DNA from: CAVUWL01 sp963787415
GTDB taxonomy: Bacteria > Actinomycetota > Thermoleophilia > Solirubrobacterales > 70-9
NCBI GenBank assembly: GCA_963787415.1
Contig: CAWBCO010000002.1
Location: 620,001 to 684,000, forward strand
Direction of reading: 5' to 3'
DNA length: 64,000 nucleotides
Each line of letters begins with the position of its first letter. The stretch's first letter is position 1. Below the pieces are notes generated by a model, which was not told where the DNA came from, searched no databases, and was given only the letters and a program-made list of their open reading frames with translations. The translations under genes and the position numbers were made by a program. Of the stretch, positions 8,694 through 17,045 are shown piece by piece.

Positions 8694-9723
8694 CGCCCTC
8701 TCCAGCGGCAGCGGGGCCGAAGGAATCGATGATCCGATTCTGATATTCGCCCATCTCCTCGGCCCCGATGAAGTAAGTGGGGGGCGTGAGAAATAGACCA
8801 TCCGCGCGCTCGGCGGTTTCCTCCACCCTGGCCCGCACCTTCTCCAGCGGTCCCGCGGCGCAGTAAGTCTCGACCATCTTATCGCTGATCGCAGCAGCAA
8901 CGGCGACGGGATCGCCGCGACGAAAGGCCTGGCCTGCCTCGATCGCGTTGTCGCCGAAGCCATGCATTTCCCAGAGCGGCATGTAGGTCTTGACGGTTGC
9001 ATAGAAGGCGACCGTGCGGCGAGCCATCTCGATCGCCCGCCCTTCGTCGCAATCAATTGCGCAACAGACCGTCGGTAGGTAATCGAAGTCCGTCCGCTCC
9101 CGGCCACTGCGCCGCAGGCCCGCTTCAAAGGAGTCCACGACGACATCGTCAATCCAGCGCAACGACTGGATCGGATGACCGATCAAACCGCTGGCAACGT
9201 CGCCGGCCATGCGCGCCATTCCCGCCTGGACGGCGGCGGTGTAGATCGGTACCGATTTGCGCACGGGTGGGTGAGGCCTAACCCAACCCTTGATCTCGAT
9301 GTCGTAATAATCGCCCGCATAGCGAATCGGGTCCCCGGCGCCGGCCTGTTCCATGATCAGACGAGTCGCCTCGATCGCCTCACGCAGGTGCGGCGCGGGC
9401 TTGCCGTACTCGGCGTTGTGCCAGGTTTCATTGAGCCTGCGGACTCCTGCTCCCATACCGAGCCGGAACCGCCCGCCCGACATTTCATCGATGTCAAGAG
9501 CGCTGATCGCCTGAATGAAGGGACTGCGGGCAAAGGCCCATACGATCCCCGTTCCCACCTTGATTTTCTCCGTCCTCGCCGCCAGGTAGGCGGCCTGGGT
9601 AACCGCGCTGCGAAACAGCTCTGGAGCCCAGACGCACTCGATCCCCGCCGCCTCGGCGCGCAGTGTCTGCGTTTCGAGTTCGCCGATCGAGTTGCCTATC
9701 GCGGCGACGCAAATCCGCTTCAT
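8674..9723 (-). CDS. LLM-class flavin/F420-dependent oxidoreductase
   Basis: A bacterial luciferase-like (alpha/beta)8 barrel of about 349 residues that uses reduced F420 or FMN. Visible landmarks are the N-terminal strand MKRICVAAIGNS, GIECVWAPELFRS, ARTEKIKVGTGIVWAFARSP and FRLGMGAGVRRLNE, then PIYTAAVQAGMARMAGDVA. The start at 9723 places the first beta strand at residue 2. It is the third gene in a minus-strand run after two acyl-CoA dehydrogenases (20-base gap), so it probably acts on a catabolic intermediate of the same pathway. The cofactor is inferred from actinobacterial context. Confidence 0.9.
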   Translation of the reverse strand: MKRICVAAIGNSIGELETQTLRAEAAGIECVWAPELFRSAVTQAAYLAARTEKIKVGTGIVWAFARSPFIQAISALDIDEMSGGRFRLGMGAGVRRLNETWHNAEYGKPAPHLREAIEATRLIMEQAGAGDPIRYAGDYYDIEIKGWVRPHPPVRKSVPIYTAAVQAGMARMAGDVASGLIGHPIQSLRWIDDVVVDSFEAGLRRSGRERTDFDYLPTVCCAIDCDEGRAIEMARRTVAFYATVKTYMPLWEMHGFGDNAIEAGQAFRRGDPVAVAAAISDKMVETYCAAGPLEKVRARVEETAERADGLFLTPPTYFIGAEEMGEYQNRIIDSFGPAAAGEGATPRAE

Positions 9724-9743
9724 AGCCTCCACGAGCTCTCGCC

Positions 9744-10865
9744 TCAGGCCTGAGGGGCGGCGCTGCCGGCAAGTACGGCGCCGGCGACCAACTCGCGATG
9801 CCACCTGGCGTCGCCGAACATCGCGGCGTTTGCCCGACCCCGCTTGAGGAAGAAGTGCAGGTCGTGCTCCCAGGTGAAGCCAATTCCGCCGTGGACCTGT
9901 ATCGAGGCATCGGGCACCCGCCAGCCGACATCGGAGGCATAGGCCTTCGCAATCGAGGCTGCAAGCGGGAGCGACTCGGGCTCCGCGTCGGCTGCCCAGG
10001 CGGCACCATAGACCGCCGAACGCGCGTTCTCGGTCTCTAGCAACATCTGGGCACAGCGATGAGAGACTGCCTGAAAGGAGCCGATCGGGCGACCGAACTG
10101 CTTGCGGTCCCCGGCATAGGCAACAGCCATCTCCATCGTGCGCTGAGCAACCCCTGTCGACTCGGCGGCGAGCGCCACGCAGATCCTGAAGAAGACCGGA
10201 TGGTAATCGGCAGCCGCGGCGGGCAGCGTATCGGCGTTGGAAACGCGGACGTTCTCAAGCTGGACCGAGTAAAGGCGCCTGGTCAGATCGATCGAAGATT
10301 CAGGACGCACACTCAGCCCCTCGGCACCCCGCTCGATCAGGTGGCGCTTGCCATCGGCGGTGGCGACCAAAAAGAAGTCAGCGCCCTCGGCATCGGTGAC
10401 CAGCACCTTCTCACCGCTCAGAATGTGTCCATCTCGATCGGCTTTTGCCTCCATCGTGAAGGCGCCGGGGATGGCCGAGGAACCCGCATCCCACAGCGCC
10501 GGCGTGCCACGCTTCTCGCCGCTCGCAAGGGGCGCCAACCAGCGCTCGCGCTGTTGATCAGAGCCGCAGATGGTTAGGGCAAGCCCGGCGATCGTGTTGC
10601 TGAGGAGCGGGGAGGGTGCCAATGCATAGCCCATCTCCTCAAAGAGAACCGCGAGCTCGACGATGCCAAGCCCCTGTCCACCCCACTTCTCCGGCAGTGC
10701 CAGACCGGCCCAGCCCAACTCGGCCATCTCCTCCCAATCAGAAGCCCCAAAACCGGCCTCGCTACTGGCCAGCTCGCGGATTCGCTCTGACTTGTAGCGG
10801 GCAGCCAGAAACTCCCGCGCGGTCGCCTTGATCGCCTGCTGCTCGTCGGTGAGATCGAAGTACAC
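9744..10865 (-). CDS. Acyl-CoA dehydrogenase (second subunit of a pair)
   Basis: A 373-residue acyl-CoA dehydrogenase starting at a GTG two bases after the stop of the preceding dehydrogenase, so the two are translationally coupled. The N-domain begins YFDLTDEQQAIKATAREF; WGGQGLGIVELAVLFEEMG, the AVAYAGDRKQFGRPIGSFQ segment and the C-terminal QVHGGIGFTWEHDLH motif are family-typical. The classical beta-domain sequence 'TEPxAGSD' is replaced by a degenerate stretch (LWDAGSSAIPGAF). Adjacent, non-identical dehydrogenase pairs in actinobacteria, such as the FadE26/27 or 28/29 types of steroid degradation, form heterotetramers. That parallel is inference. Confidence 0.92.
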   Translation of the reverse strand: MYFDLTDEQQAIKATAREFLAARYKSERIRELASSEAGFGASDWEEMAELGWAGLALPEKWGGQGLGIVELAVLFEEMGYALAPSPLLSNTIAGLALTICGSDQQRERWLAPLASGEKRGTPALWDAGSSAIPGAFTMEAKADRDGHILSGEKVLVTDAEGADFFLVATADGKRHLIERGAEGLSVRPESSIDLTRRLYSVQLENVRVSNADTLPAAAADYHPVFFRICVALAAESTGVAQRTMEMAVAYAGDRKQFGRPIGSFQAVSHRCAQMLLETENARSAVYGAAWAADAEPESLPLAASIAKAYASDVGWRVPDASIQVHGGIGFTWEHDLHFFLKRGRANAAMFGDARWHRELVAGAVLAGSAAPQA

Positions 10866-10867
10866 GC

Positions 10868-12046
10868 TCAGCGCATCCTTGGCAGGCCGAGGACCCGCTC
10901 GGCGATGATGTTTTTGAGGATGTCGGTGGTTCCACCCTCGATCGAGTTTGCGCGGGAGCGCAGGAAGGCGTACTGCCAGGCGCCACTGGCGATTGCGCGC
11001 TCGGCGCCGCGGCTCAGGGGAGCATAGGCTCCCTCGATCTCCAGCGCCAGCTCGGCGATTCCCTGATTGATATCGGCCCACTGCCACTTACCGAGTGATC
11101 CCTCCGGGCCGGGAATGCCCGACTGCATCGTCTTGGTCAATCCGCGGTAGGCGTTGAGGCGCATCGTCTCCGCCTCAATATGCAGCTGTGCGATCCGCTG
11201 GCGGAAATAGGAATCCTCGGCTGCGGTCGCGCCATTGACCCGGACCTCGATCGCCAACGCCGCGAGTCGGCTGAGGCTATTTTGGATCTGTGCAATGGCG
11301 CCAAATGCGAGGCCGGCACGCTCGTTCATAAGGGTGGTGATCGCGACCGCCCAGCCATTGCCCACCCCACCGATGACGTTGGCGTCGGGAACTCTCGCCT
11401 CCTCGAAGAAAATCTCGTTGAACTCTCCCTCACCGGTGATCTGTACCAGCGGGCGTACCTGGACCCCCTCTTGCTCCATATCCATCAAAAAGTAGGTGAG
11501 GCCCTTGTGCTTTGGCGCGTCAGGGTCTGTGCGGGCGACCAGCATGCACCATTTCGCGTATTGGGCAAAGGTCGTCCATACCTTCTGCCCACTGACAATC
11601 CATTCATCGCCGTCCCTGACGGCACGGGTCTTGAGCGAAGCCAGGTCCGACCCCGAGTCCGGCTCAGAGAACCCCTGACACCAGATCTCAGCGGCCGTTA
11701 GGATCGGCTCTAGGTAGCGCTGTTTTTGATCGTCGCTGCCGTGAGCGATCACCACCGGACCGCCCATCGCCAGACCCAGCACATTGGCGGGACTTGGTGC
11801 CTCTTGGCGGGCAGCCTCACCGACGAAGATAGCCTGCTCTATGAGGGTGGCGCCACGACCGCCGTACTCTTTGGGCCAGGAGATCCCTGCCCAGCCCGCC
11901 GCATGCAACTTGCCCTGCCAATCGCGGCGAAAGGCCATCACCTCATCGAGCCCGCCCTCGGGCTCGGGTCCAGGGTGGTTCTCCTCTAGCCAGTCGCGAA
12001 CCTCGTCGCGGAATTGGATCTCTGAGGGCGAAAGGGTCAGGTCCAT
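10868..12046 (-). CDS. Acyl-CoA dehydrogenase (first subunit of a pair)
   Basis: A 392-residue acyl-CoA dehydrogenase beginning MDLTLSPSEIQFRDEVRDW. It keeps the FAD/acyl signature CQGFSEPDSGSDLASLKT, then GQKVWTTFAQYAKW and the C-terminal SIEGGTTDILKNIIAER. It probably forms a heteromer with the coupled gene downstream (two-base gap), in an operon with the LLM flavoprotein. An operator-like palindrome lies 17-30 bases upstream of the start. The acyl substrate is unknown. Confidence 0.93.
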   Translation of the reverse strand: MDLTLSPSEIQFRDEVRDWLEENHPGPEPEGGLDEVMAFRRDWQGKLHAAGWAGISWPKEYGGRGATLIEQAIFVGEAARQEAPSPANVLGLAMGGPVVIAHGSDDQKQRYLEPILTAAEIWCQGFSEPDSGSDLASLKTRAVRDGDEWIVSGQKVWTTFAQYAKWCMLVARTDPDAPKHKGLTYFLMDMEQEGVQVRPLVQITGEGEFNEIFFEEARVPDANVIGGVGNGWAVAITTLMNERAGLAFGAIAQIQNSLSRLAALAIEVRVNGATAAEDSYFRQRIAQLHIEAETMRLNAYRGLTKTMQSGIPGPEGSLGKWQWADINQGIAELALEIEGAYAPLSRGAERAIASGAWQYAFLRSRANSIEGGTTDILKNIIAERVLGLPRMR

Positions 12047-12062
12047 CGGGGCGGGAGACTAC

Positions 12063-12076
12063 TGGCTGGCTGGCCA
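12063..12076. promoter_or_regulatory. TGGC-N6-GCCA operator-like palindrome
   Basis: TGGC-TGGCTG-GCCA lies 17-30 bases upstream of the acyl-CoA dehydrogenase start at 12046. It has the same half-site spacing as the stronger site at 6059. It is a plausible weaker operator of the same TetR-type regulator; the evidence is motif similarity and position only. Confidence 0.4.
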
Positions 12077-12231
12077 GGGGGTCGACAACCGTTGCCGCAG
12101 GTCAGCTCCCGCCTCCAAAGAATGACACCAATGATGTAACAAGCGAAATGCTCTCCGATCCGCTCCCCAACTAGGTCGAAGTCACGATCGTTGGCGCCGG
12201 TCTCTCCGGTCTGCAACCCTGGCGCGAGAAC

Positions 12232-13419
12232 CTAAATCCTCTGGATCAGCGTCCCGGTCCCCAGACCGCCACCGCAGCACATCGTCACCAGGCCGATCTC
12301 CTTATCGGAGCGCTCCATCTCGTGTAGCAAGCTCGTGATTAGGCGCGCTCCGGTCGAACCCAATGGGTGTCCAAGAGCGATCGCGCCGCCATTGACGTTG
12401 ACTCTGTCCATGTCGGGGTCAAGCTCGCGCCGCCATGCCCCCACAACGGAGGCAAAGGCCTCGTTTATCTCAACCAGATCGATGTCTTGCATGCTCATCG
12501 CGTTTCGCTCCAAAAGCTTGCGGGTGGCGGGGATCGGGCCGGTCAGCATGATTACCGGATCAACCCCGACCGTCGTTTGATCATAGATTCGCGCCCGCGG
12601 TTTGAGGCCCAGAGCGTCGGCCTTCTCGCGCGCCATCAGGAGCACAGCTGCGGCTCCGTCAGAGACCTGGGAGGAGTTGCCGGCGGTGATCTTTCCATTC
12701 TCCTTGAAAGCCGGCTTCAATTCGGCCAAGGCCTCCAACGAAGTATCGGGGCGGATCCCCTGATCGCTGATGTAGGTATCGCCATTGACCGGAAAGGGGA
12801 TGATCTCGCGCTCGAACCGACCCTCCTCGGTGGCCCTGGCGGCGCGTTGGTGGGAACGCAGCCCGATCTCATCCAACTCAGAGCGAGGAATCTCCCATCT
12901 ATCGGCAATCATCTCGGCCGAGATACCTTGGGGAACAAGGTCATAGCGCTCCATCAGTTGGGCTGAGAAGGGCATCCCGTGCTCCTCCATAACCGAGTAG
13001 CCATCGGCGAAGGAAATATGACCCATGTGCTCGACGCCAGAGCCGATCGCGACGTCATGAACACCGGTCGCGATCAGCGCCGCAGCGAAGTTGACCGCCT
13101 GCTGGGCGGAGCCGCACTGACGGTCGACGGTCGTCGCCGGGGTCTCAACCGGCAGGCCCGCCTCCAGCCACGCATTGCGCCCGATGTTTACTCCCTGCTC
13201 TCCAAACTGCTGCGCGCAGCCCGTGATTACGTCGCCAACCTCAGCAGGGTCGATTCCAGCCCGCGTGATCACCTCGGCGAAGGACCGGGCCAAGAGATTG
13301 GAGGGATGCAGGTCCTTGTAGTAGCCCTTCTCGGGGTGTCCGCGCCCGATCGGCGTACGCGCCGCCTCAACGATGACGACCTCGCGGCCCCCAAACCTGC
13401 CCTTGCCGTTGCCTGCCAT
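12232..13419 (-). CDS. Acetyl-CoA C-acyltransferase (thiolase)
   Basis: Thiolysis of 3-ketoacyl-CoA, the last step of beta-oxidation. The 395-residue protein has the nucleophile Cys102 in DRQCGSAQQAV, the NVNGGAIALGHPLGSTGAR motif with the catalytic His, and the C-terminal MCCGGGLGTG with the second cysteine. The length is standard. It faces the divergent 3-hydroxyacyl-CoA dehydrogenase across about 200 bases that contain an operator-like site, so both are probably co-regulated. The chain-length class is not readable. Confidence 0.95.
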   Translation of the reverse strand: MAGNGKGRFGGREVVIVEAARTPIGRGHPEKGYYKDLHPSNLLARSFAEVITRAGIDPAEVGDVITGCAQQFGEQGVNIGRNAWLEAGLPVETPATTVDRQCGSAQQAVNFAAALIATGVHDVAIGSGVEHMGHISFADGYSVMEEHGMPFSAQLMERYDLVPQGISAEMIADRWEIPRSELDEIGLRSHQRAARATEEGRFEREIIPFPVNGDTYISDQGIRPDTSLEALAELKPAFKENGKITAGNSSQVSDGAAAVLLMAREKADALGLKPRARIYDQTTVGVDPVIMLTGPIPATRKLLERNAMSMQDIDLVEINEAFASVVGAWRRELDPDMDRVNVNGGAIALGHPLGSTGARLITSLLHEMERSDKEIGLVTMCCGGGLGTGTLIQRI

Positions 13420-13465
13420 GGAAGCCTCCGTTCGATCGCTACCGGTCAGCTAACTCTACCCATGT

Positions 13466-13479
13466 TGACTGGCGGGTCA
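13466..13479. promoter_or_regulatory. TGAC-N6-GTCA operator between divergent thiolase and dehydrogenase genes
   Basis: TGAC-TGGCGG-GTCA lies 47-60 bases upstream of the thiolase start and in the shared intergenic region with the divergent gene at 13621. The half-sites and spacing equal those at 6059-6072. The flanking CTGGC...GCCAG adds a second symmetry. Likely a TetR-family operator. Confidence 0.5.
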
Positions 13480-13620
13480 GCCAGGAGTGCGTCGGCTCCA
13501 GGCGGGCGTGAACCCCAAAGACCCGGCCCCAGGTAAGGATCCTTTTCAGGCTGAACCTGTGGCTCCCGTTCATGCTCTGGACGGCCCGCGGGGCAAGGGC
13601 GTGATAGGAAACCCATCCTG

Positions 13621-14445
13621 ATGAACGCGAGCAAGGGATATGAGAGACCCGGAATTGCGGGCAGCGGGGCGATCGCCACCGGGCTGGCTGCCGTTTCGAC
13701 CAGCGCTGGGGATACGATCCTGCTCGCCCGCAGTGAGGCATCGGCGTGGCGGGCGGAGGAGAGGGTGGTGGCTGCCTGCGCCAAGATCGAGGGGGCCGAT
13801 CCCTCGCGCCTGAGGGTTACCACCGACCCCGGGGATCTGGCCGATTGCGACGTCGTCGTGGAGTCGGTGATCGAGGAGCTAGGGGCCAAGGGCGAGGTGC
13901 TGGCGAGCGTCTCGGAGGCCTGCCCGGACGCCGATCTTGCGACCACGACCTCCTCTCTTGGGATCGCTGAGATCGCCTCAGTGAGCGCGGTTCAGGGTCG
14001 CCTTTTTGGTCTACACGTCTTTAACCCTGTACCACGGATGAAGTTGGTTGAGGTCTGCTTCCCCGCCGGCAGCGAGGGCTGCCGTGAGAAGGCGCTTGCC
14101 TGGTGCGCGGCCCTTGGGAAGACCGCGGTCGAGGTCCCCGACCAAGCGGGCTTCGTCGTCAATCGGCTGCTCTTTCCCTACCTCTTCGACGCGGTGCGGA
14201 TGATCGAGCGCACCGGGATGGAGGCAGGCGAGGTCGACACCTGCATGAAACTGGGCGCCGGACACCCGATGGGCCCACTTGCCCTGCTTGACTTCGTCGG
14301 ACTCGACGTCGCCGAGGCAATTGGAGACGCGCTTTATGAGGATTCCTCGGAGACCGCCCACAAACCGCCGGGCATGATGGTCGAGATGATTGGCGAAGAG
14401 AAGCTCGGCCGCAAGAGTGGCGCGGGCTTTTACGAATACGATTGA
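13621..14445 (+). CDS. 3-hydroxyacyl-CoA dehydrogenase family protein
   Basis: A 274-residue NAD-dependent dehydrogenase of the 3-hydroxybutyryl-CoA type, oxidising 3-hydroxyacyl-CoA or acting in the reverse sense. The Rossmann motif is PGIAGSGAIATGLAAV, followed by VVVESVIEELGAK. The catalytic His-Glu region is FGLHVFNPVPRMKLVEV, and the C-terminal dimerisation domain contains DQAGFVVNRLLFPYLFDA and GHPMGPLALLDFVGLD. The N-terminal Gly motif is slightly degenerate (GSGAIATG against GxGxMGxG). Placement opposite a thiolase supports a beta-oxidation role. Confidence 0.92.
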   Translation: MNASKGYERPGIAGSGAIATGLAAVSTSAGDTILLARSEASAWRAEERVVAACAKIEGADPSRLRVTTDPGDLADCDVVVESVIEELGAKGEVLASVSEACPDADLATTTSSLGIAEIASVSAVQGRLFGLHVFNPVPRMKLVEVCFPAGSEGCREKALAWCAALGKTAVEVPDQAGFVVNRLLFPYLFDAVRMIERTGMEAGEVDTCMKLGAGHPMGPLALLDFVGLDVAEAIGDALYEDSSETAHKPPGMMVEMIGEEKLGRKSGAGFYEYD

Positions 14446-14669
14446 CGCTTCCCACTCAGGTCCCAGATCACGTCGGCCTCTGAGATTCCCTGACGTCGAG
14501 CGATGATCTCAACCTGCTGCCAGGGCAGCTCGGCCTCGGGGAGCTCATCCCAACGGGCAAGGTCCAAGGCCTCGACGGCTCCCCCCAAGGCCGGGCCAAG
14601 GTGCTCCTCAGAGCGCAACAGCGCCCTCAGGACCTCGAGCTGCTTGTCGCTTAGGCGGACAACCCACAT
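14430..14669 (-). CDS. Small hypothetical protein
   Basis: A 79-residue helical protein from MWVVRLSDKQLEVLRALL. It contains EALDLARWDELPEAELPW and IIARRQGISEADVIWDLSG. The start at 14669 was chosen because the upstream extension is Arg-rich and not protein-like. The gene overlaps the convergent end of the dehydrogenase gene by 16 bases. No family was recognised. Confidence 0.6.
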   Translation of the reverse strand: MWVVRLSDKQLEVLRALLRSEEHLGPALGGAVEALDLARWDELPEAELPWQQVEIIARRQGISEADVIWDLSGKRQSYS

Positions 14670-14714
14670 ACTGAACCTCCAACGTTCGGCGCGAGGGCGG
14701 GTTGCCCGCAAAAG

Positions 14715-16013
14715 CTAGGCCGAGGGACGGACGGAACGGCTTATCCGCACGGCCTCGATCCGGTTCTCGCGAACTGACTCGACTCTGATCGTGTAGCCGT
14801 TGGAGACGATCAGGTCGCCGCGCTTTGGCAACCGGCCCAGCTCGCCGAAAACGTAGCCGCCAACCGAGTTGTAGGCATCAGTATCGATCGGAAGCTCGAT
14901 CCCCGCGTCAGCCAGATCTCCCAGCGAGACGTGCCCCCGCACGAACCACTCACCATTGGTGAGGCGCCGCAGCGCTGCGGCGCGCGGATCGGTCTCGTCC
15001 TCGATCTCGCCTACCACCTCCTCGAGGATGTCCTCGACGGTGACGATCCCCACCGTCCTCCCGTACTCATCAACGACCACGGCCATCGAGGTTCGCTGAA
15101 CCTGGAGGTCGTGGAGAAGATCATCCAGGGGGCGCGTCTCCGGAACAATCAAGGCATCGCGGATCACTGGCTCAATCGAGGCCTCAGGGCCATCACCCAT
15201 ATAGAGACGGGCCAGGCTGTTGTTATGAACGATCCCCTTCACCCGGTCGGGGTTTTCGTCCTCGATCACCACCATGCGGGTGTGTCCGGACGTAACGCAG
15301 CGCCGCAGCGCGGTCTCAACCGTCTCTGAGGCATCAAGGGTGACCACAGCCGGGATCGGCGTCATCACCTCTCGAGCTTCCTGCTCGTGGAGATGAAAGA
15401 CACCGCCGAGCATTCCGGCCTCACCAGGATCGAGCGTCCCCCCCATCCTCGAGCTGTCGATGATTTGCTTCAGGTCCTCGGCGGTGTGGCTCTCCCCGAG
15501 ATCGGCTGGATTGACGCCAAAGAGACGGACAATTGCATTAGAGAGACCGCTGAGCGCAAATACCACAGGGGCGGTTACGGCACGAAACCAGTTGAGTGGA
15601 CGAGCGACGCGGCGTGCCGTTCCCTCGGCGTGGCTGATCGCGAGCATCTTCGGTACCTGCTCGCCGATCACGACCTGAACGGCGGTGACCAAGGCGAAAG
15701 CGATCACCACCGAGATCACCGTCGCGACCTCGTGAGACAAGCTCCCAAAAAGCGGCTCCAAGACCTTGGCCATCGAGGGCTCACCAAGGAAGCCGATCCC
15801 GATCGAGGCCATTGTCACACCGATCTGGCAGGTCGACAGAGAGTCATCGATCTTGTCGAGCTGTTCGATCACCACCTCAGCGCCCCGCTCCCCCTCACGC
15901 GCAAGCTGCTCGAGCTTGCCGCGACGGCTGCGCACCAGCGCGAACTCGGCCGCGACGAAAAACCCGTTGACCGCGATCAGGACGAGCAGTAAGACGAGCA
16001 GCAGGACCGTCAT
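14715..16013 (-). CDS. Hemolysin/CNNM-family membrane protein with CBS domains (CorC/HlyC type)
   Basis: A 432-residue membrane protein with DUF21 transmembrane domain (about residues 1-190, opening with LLLVLLLVLIAVNGFF and AAEFALVRSRRGKLE), two CBS motifs (MTPIPAVVTLDAS to GIVHNNSLA, and ALIVPETRPLDDLL to GIVTVEDILEEVVGE) and a C-terminal CorC_HlyC FAD-like domain (about 340-420). Family members are linked to Mg2+/Co2+ export or homeostasis; haemolysis is a historic name. CBS domains usually sense ATP/Mg. No operon partner is evident. Confidence 0.93.
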   Translation of the reverse strand: MTVLLLVLLLVLIAVNGFFVAAEFALVRSRRGKLEQLAREGERGAEVVIEQLDKIDDSLSTCQIGVTMASIGIGFLGEPSMAKVLEPLFGSLSHEVATVISVVIAFALVTAVQVVIGEQVPKMLAISHAEGTARRVARPLNWFRAVTAPVVFALSGLSNAIVRLFGVNPADLGESHTAEDLKQIIDSSRMGGTLDPGEAGMLGGVFHLHEQEAREVMTPIPAVVTLDASETVETALRRCVTSGHTRMVVIEDENPDRVKGIVHNNSLARLYMGDGPEASIEPVIRDALIVPETRPLDDLLHDLQVQRTSMAVVVDEYGRTVGIVTVEDILEEVVGEIEDETDPRAAALRRLTNGEWFVRGHVSLGDLADAGIELPIDTDAYNSVGGYVFGELGRLPKRGDLIVSNGYTIRVESVRENRIEAVRISRSVRPSA

Positions 16014-16121
16014 CGGCTATGTCGCCGCGTACTTCGGGGGAGATCGTCATCGGCCATTCGGCGCACGGAATATAGCTCCCCCCCACGCCGGGAACCCGAG
16101 AAGTGCCATATTGGGCCATGG

Positions 16122-17039
16122 ATGCGCATCGCAAGCCTTGTCCCCTCGGCAACAGAGATGCTTTTTGCACTCGGTCTGGGCGAGAATATCGTCGCGGTCA
16201 CACATGAGTGCGACTACCCTCCGGCAGCTCGGTCCCTGCCTCAGCTGACGCGCACCGTGCTCTCGGATGTGCTTGCCTCCGGCGAGATTGACGCCGCCGT
16301 AAAGGCAATCGTCGGCGAGGGCAGGGCGCTTTATGCACTCGACCACGAACTGCTCACCGAGCTGGCTCCCGATCTGATTGTGACGCAGTCGCTCTGTGAG
16401 GTTTGTGCGGTTTCATATGAGGAGGTGGTCGAGCTCGCCGCCCGCCTGCCGAGCCAACCCCGAGTAGCCCAACAGGACCCAAGCACGCTGGGCGAAATGC
16501 TCGAGGACGTAATCCGCCTCGGCGAAGCGACTAAGGCAGAGGAACAGGCTCACGAGCTGCGCGGCGAGCTAGAGGGAAGATTGGCGGCGACCGGGGCAAC
16601 CGTGGCTGGGGCGCCGCTCCCGCGAGTGATCGCGCTCGAGTGGATTGACCCTCCCTACGTCGGCGGTCACTGGATCCCGGAGATGATCTCGATTGCGGGG
16701 GGTGAGGACGTCGCCGGACCGCCCGGTCTGCGCTCACCCGAGGTCGGCTGGGGCGAGCTCTCGGGCCTCAATCCCGATGTCGTAATCGCGATGCCCTGCG
16801 GTTGGTACGTCGAGGACTCCCGCTCCCAAGCACTTGAGCAGTGGCGACGAATCGAGGCACTCGGGGCGGCGCACGTGTTCGCCGTCGACGCGGCCTCGAC
16901 CTTCTCGCGGCCCGGGCCACGGTTGATCGACGGGGTCGAGCTCCTCGCCCATCTGCTGCACCCTGACCTGATCGACCCCCCCGGCAACATCGGCTTCGCT
17001 GAGCTGCGAGCTCCGGCAGGCAATCCGAACCCCGGCTGA
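16122..17039 (+). CDS. Cobalamin-binding / BtuF-like periplasmic-binding-fold protein
   Basis: A 305-residue class III binding-protein fold, as in vitamin B12 or siderophore receptors: MRIASLVPSATEMLFALG at the start, then GENIVAVTHECDYP, ELAPDLIVTQSLCEVCAVS, and WGELSGLNPDVVIAMPCGW. No signal peptide or lipobox is visible because the first beta strand begins at residue 2, so the protein is probably cytoplasmic. No BtuCD transporter is adjacent. Cytoplasmic BtuF-like proteins of this kind are common but poorly understood. Cobalamin binding is therefore an inference from the family name. Confidence 0.85.
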   Translation: MRIASLVPSATEMLFALGLGENIVAVTHECDYPPAARSLPQLTRTVLSDVLASGEIDAAVKAIVGEGRALYALDHELLTELAPDLIVTQSLCEVCAVSYEEVVELAARLPSQPRVAQQDPSTLGEMLEDVIRLGEATKAEEQAHELRGELEGRLAATGATVAGAPLPRVIALEWIDPPYVGGHWIPEMISIAGGEDVAGPPGLRSPEVGWGELSGLNPDVVIAMPCGWYVEDSRSQALEQWRRIEALGAAHVFAVDAASTFSRPGPRLIDGVELLAHLLHPDLIDPPGNIGFAELRAPAGNPNPG

Positions 17040-17045
17040 GGATGT

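Noticed and set aside
14696..14712. GCGGG-loop-CCCGC hairpin after the CBS-domain protein gene as a terminator
   Set aside because: It lacks a T run on the transcribed side and high-GC hairpins of this size are frequent by chance here.
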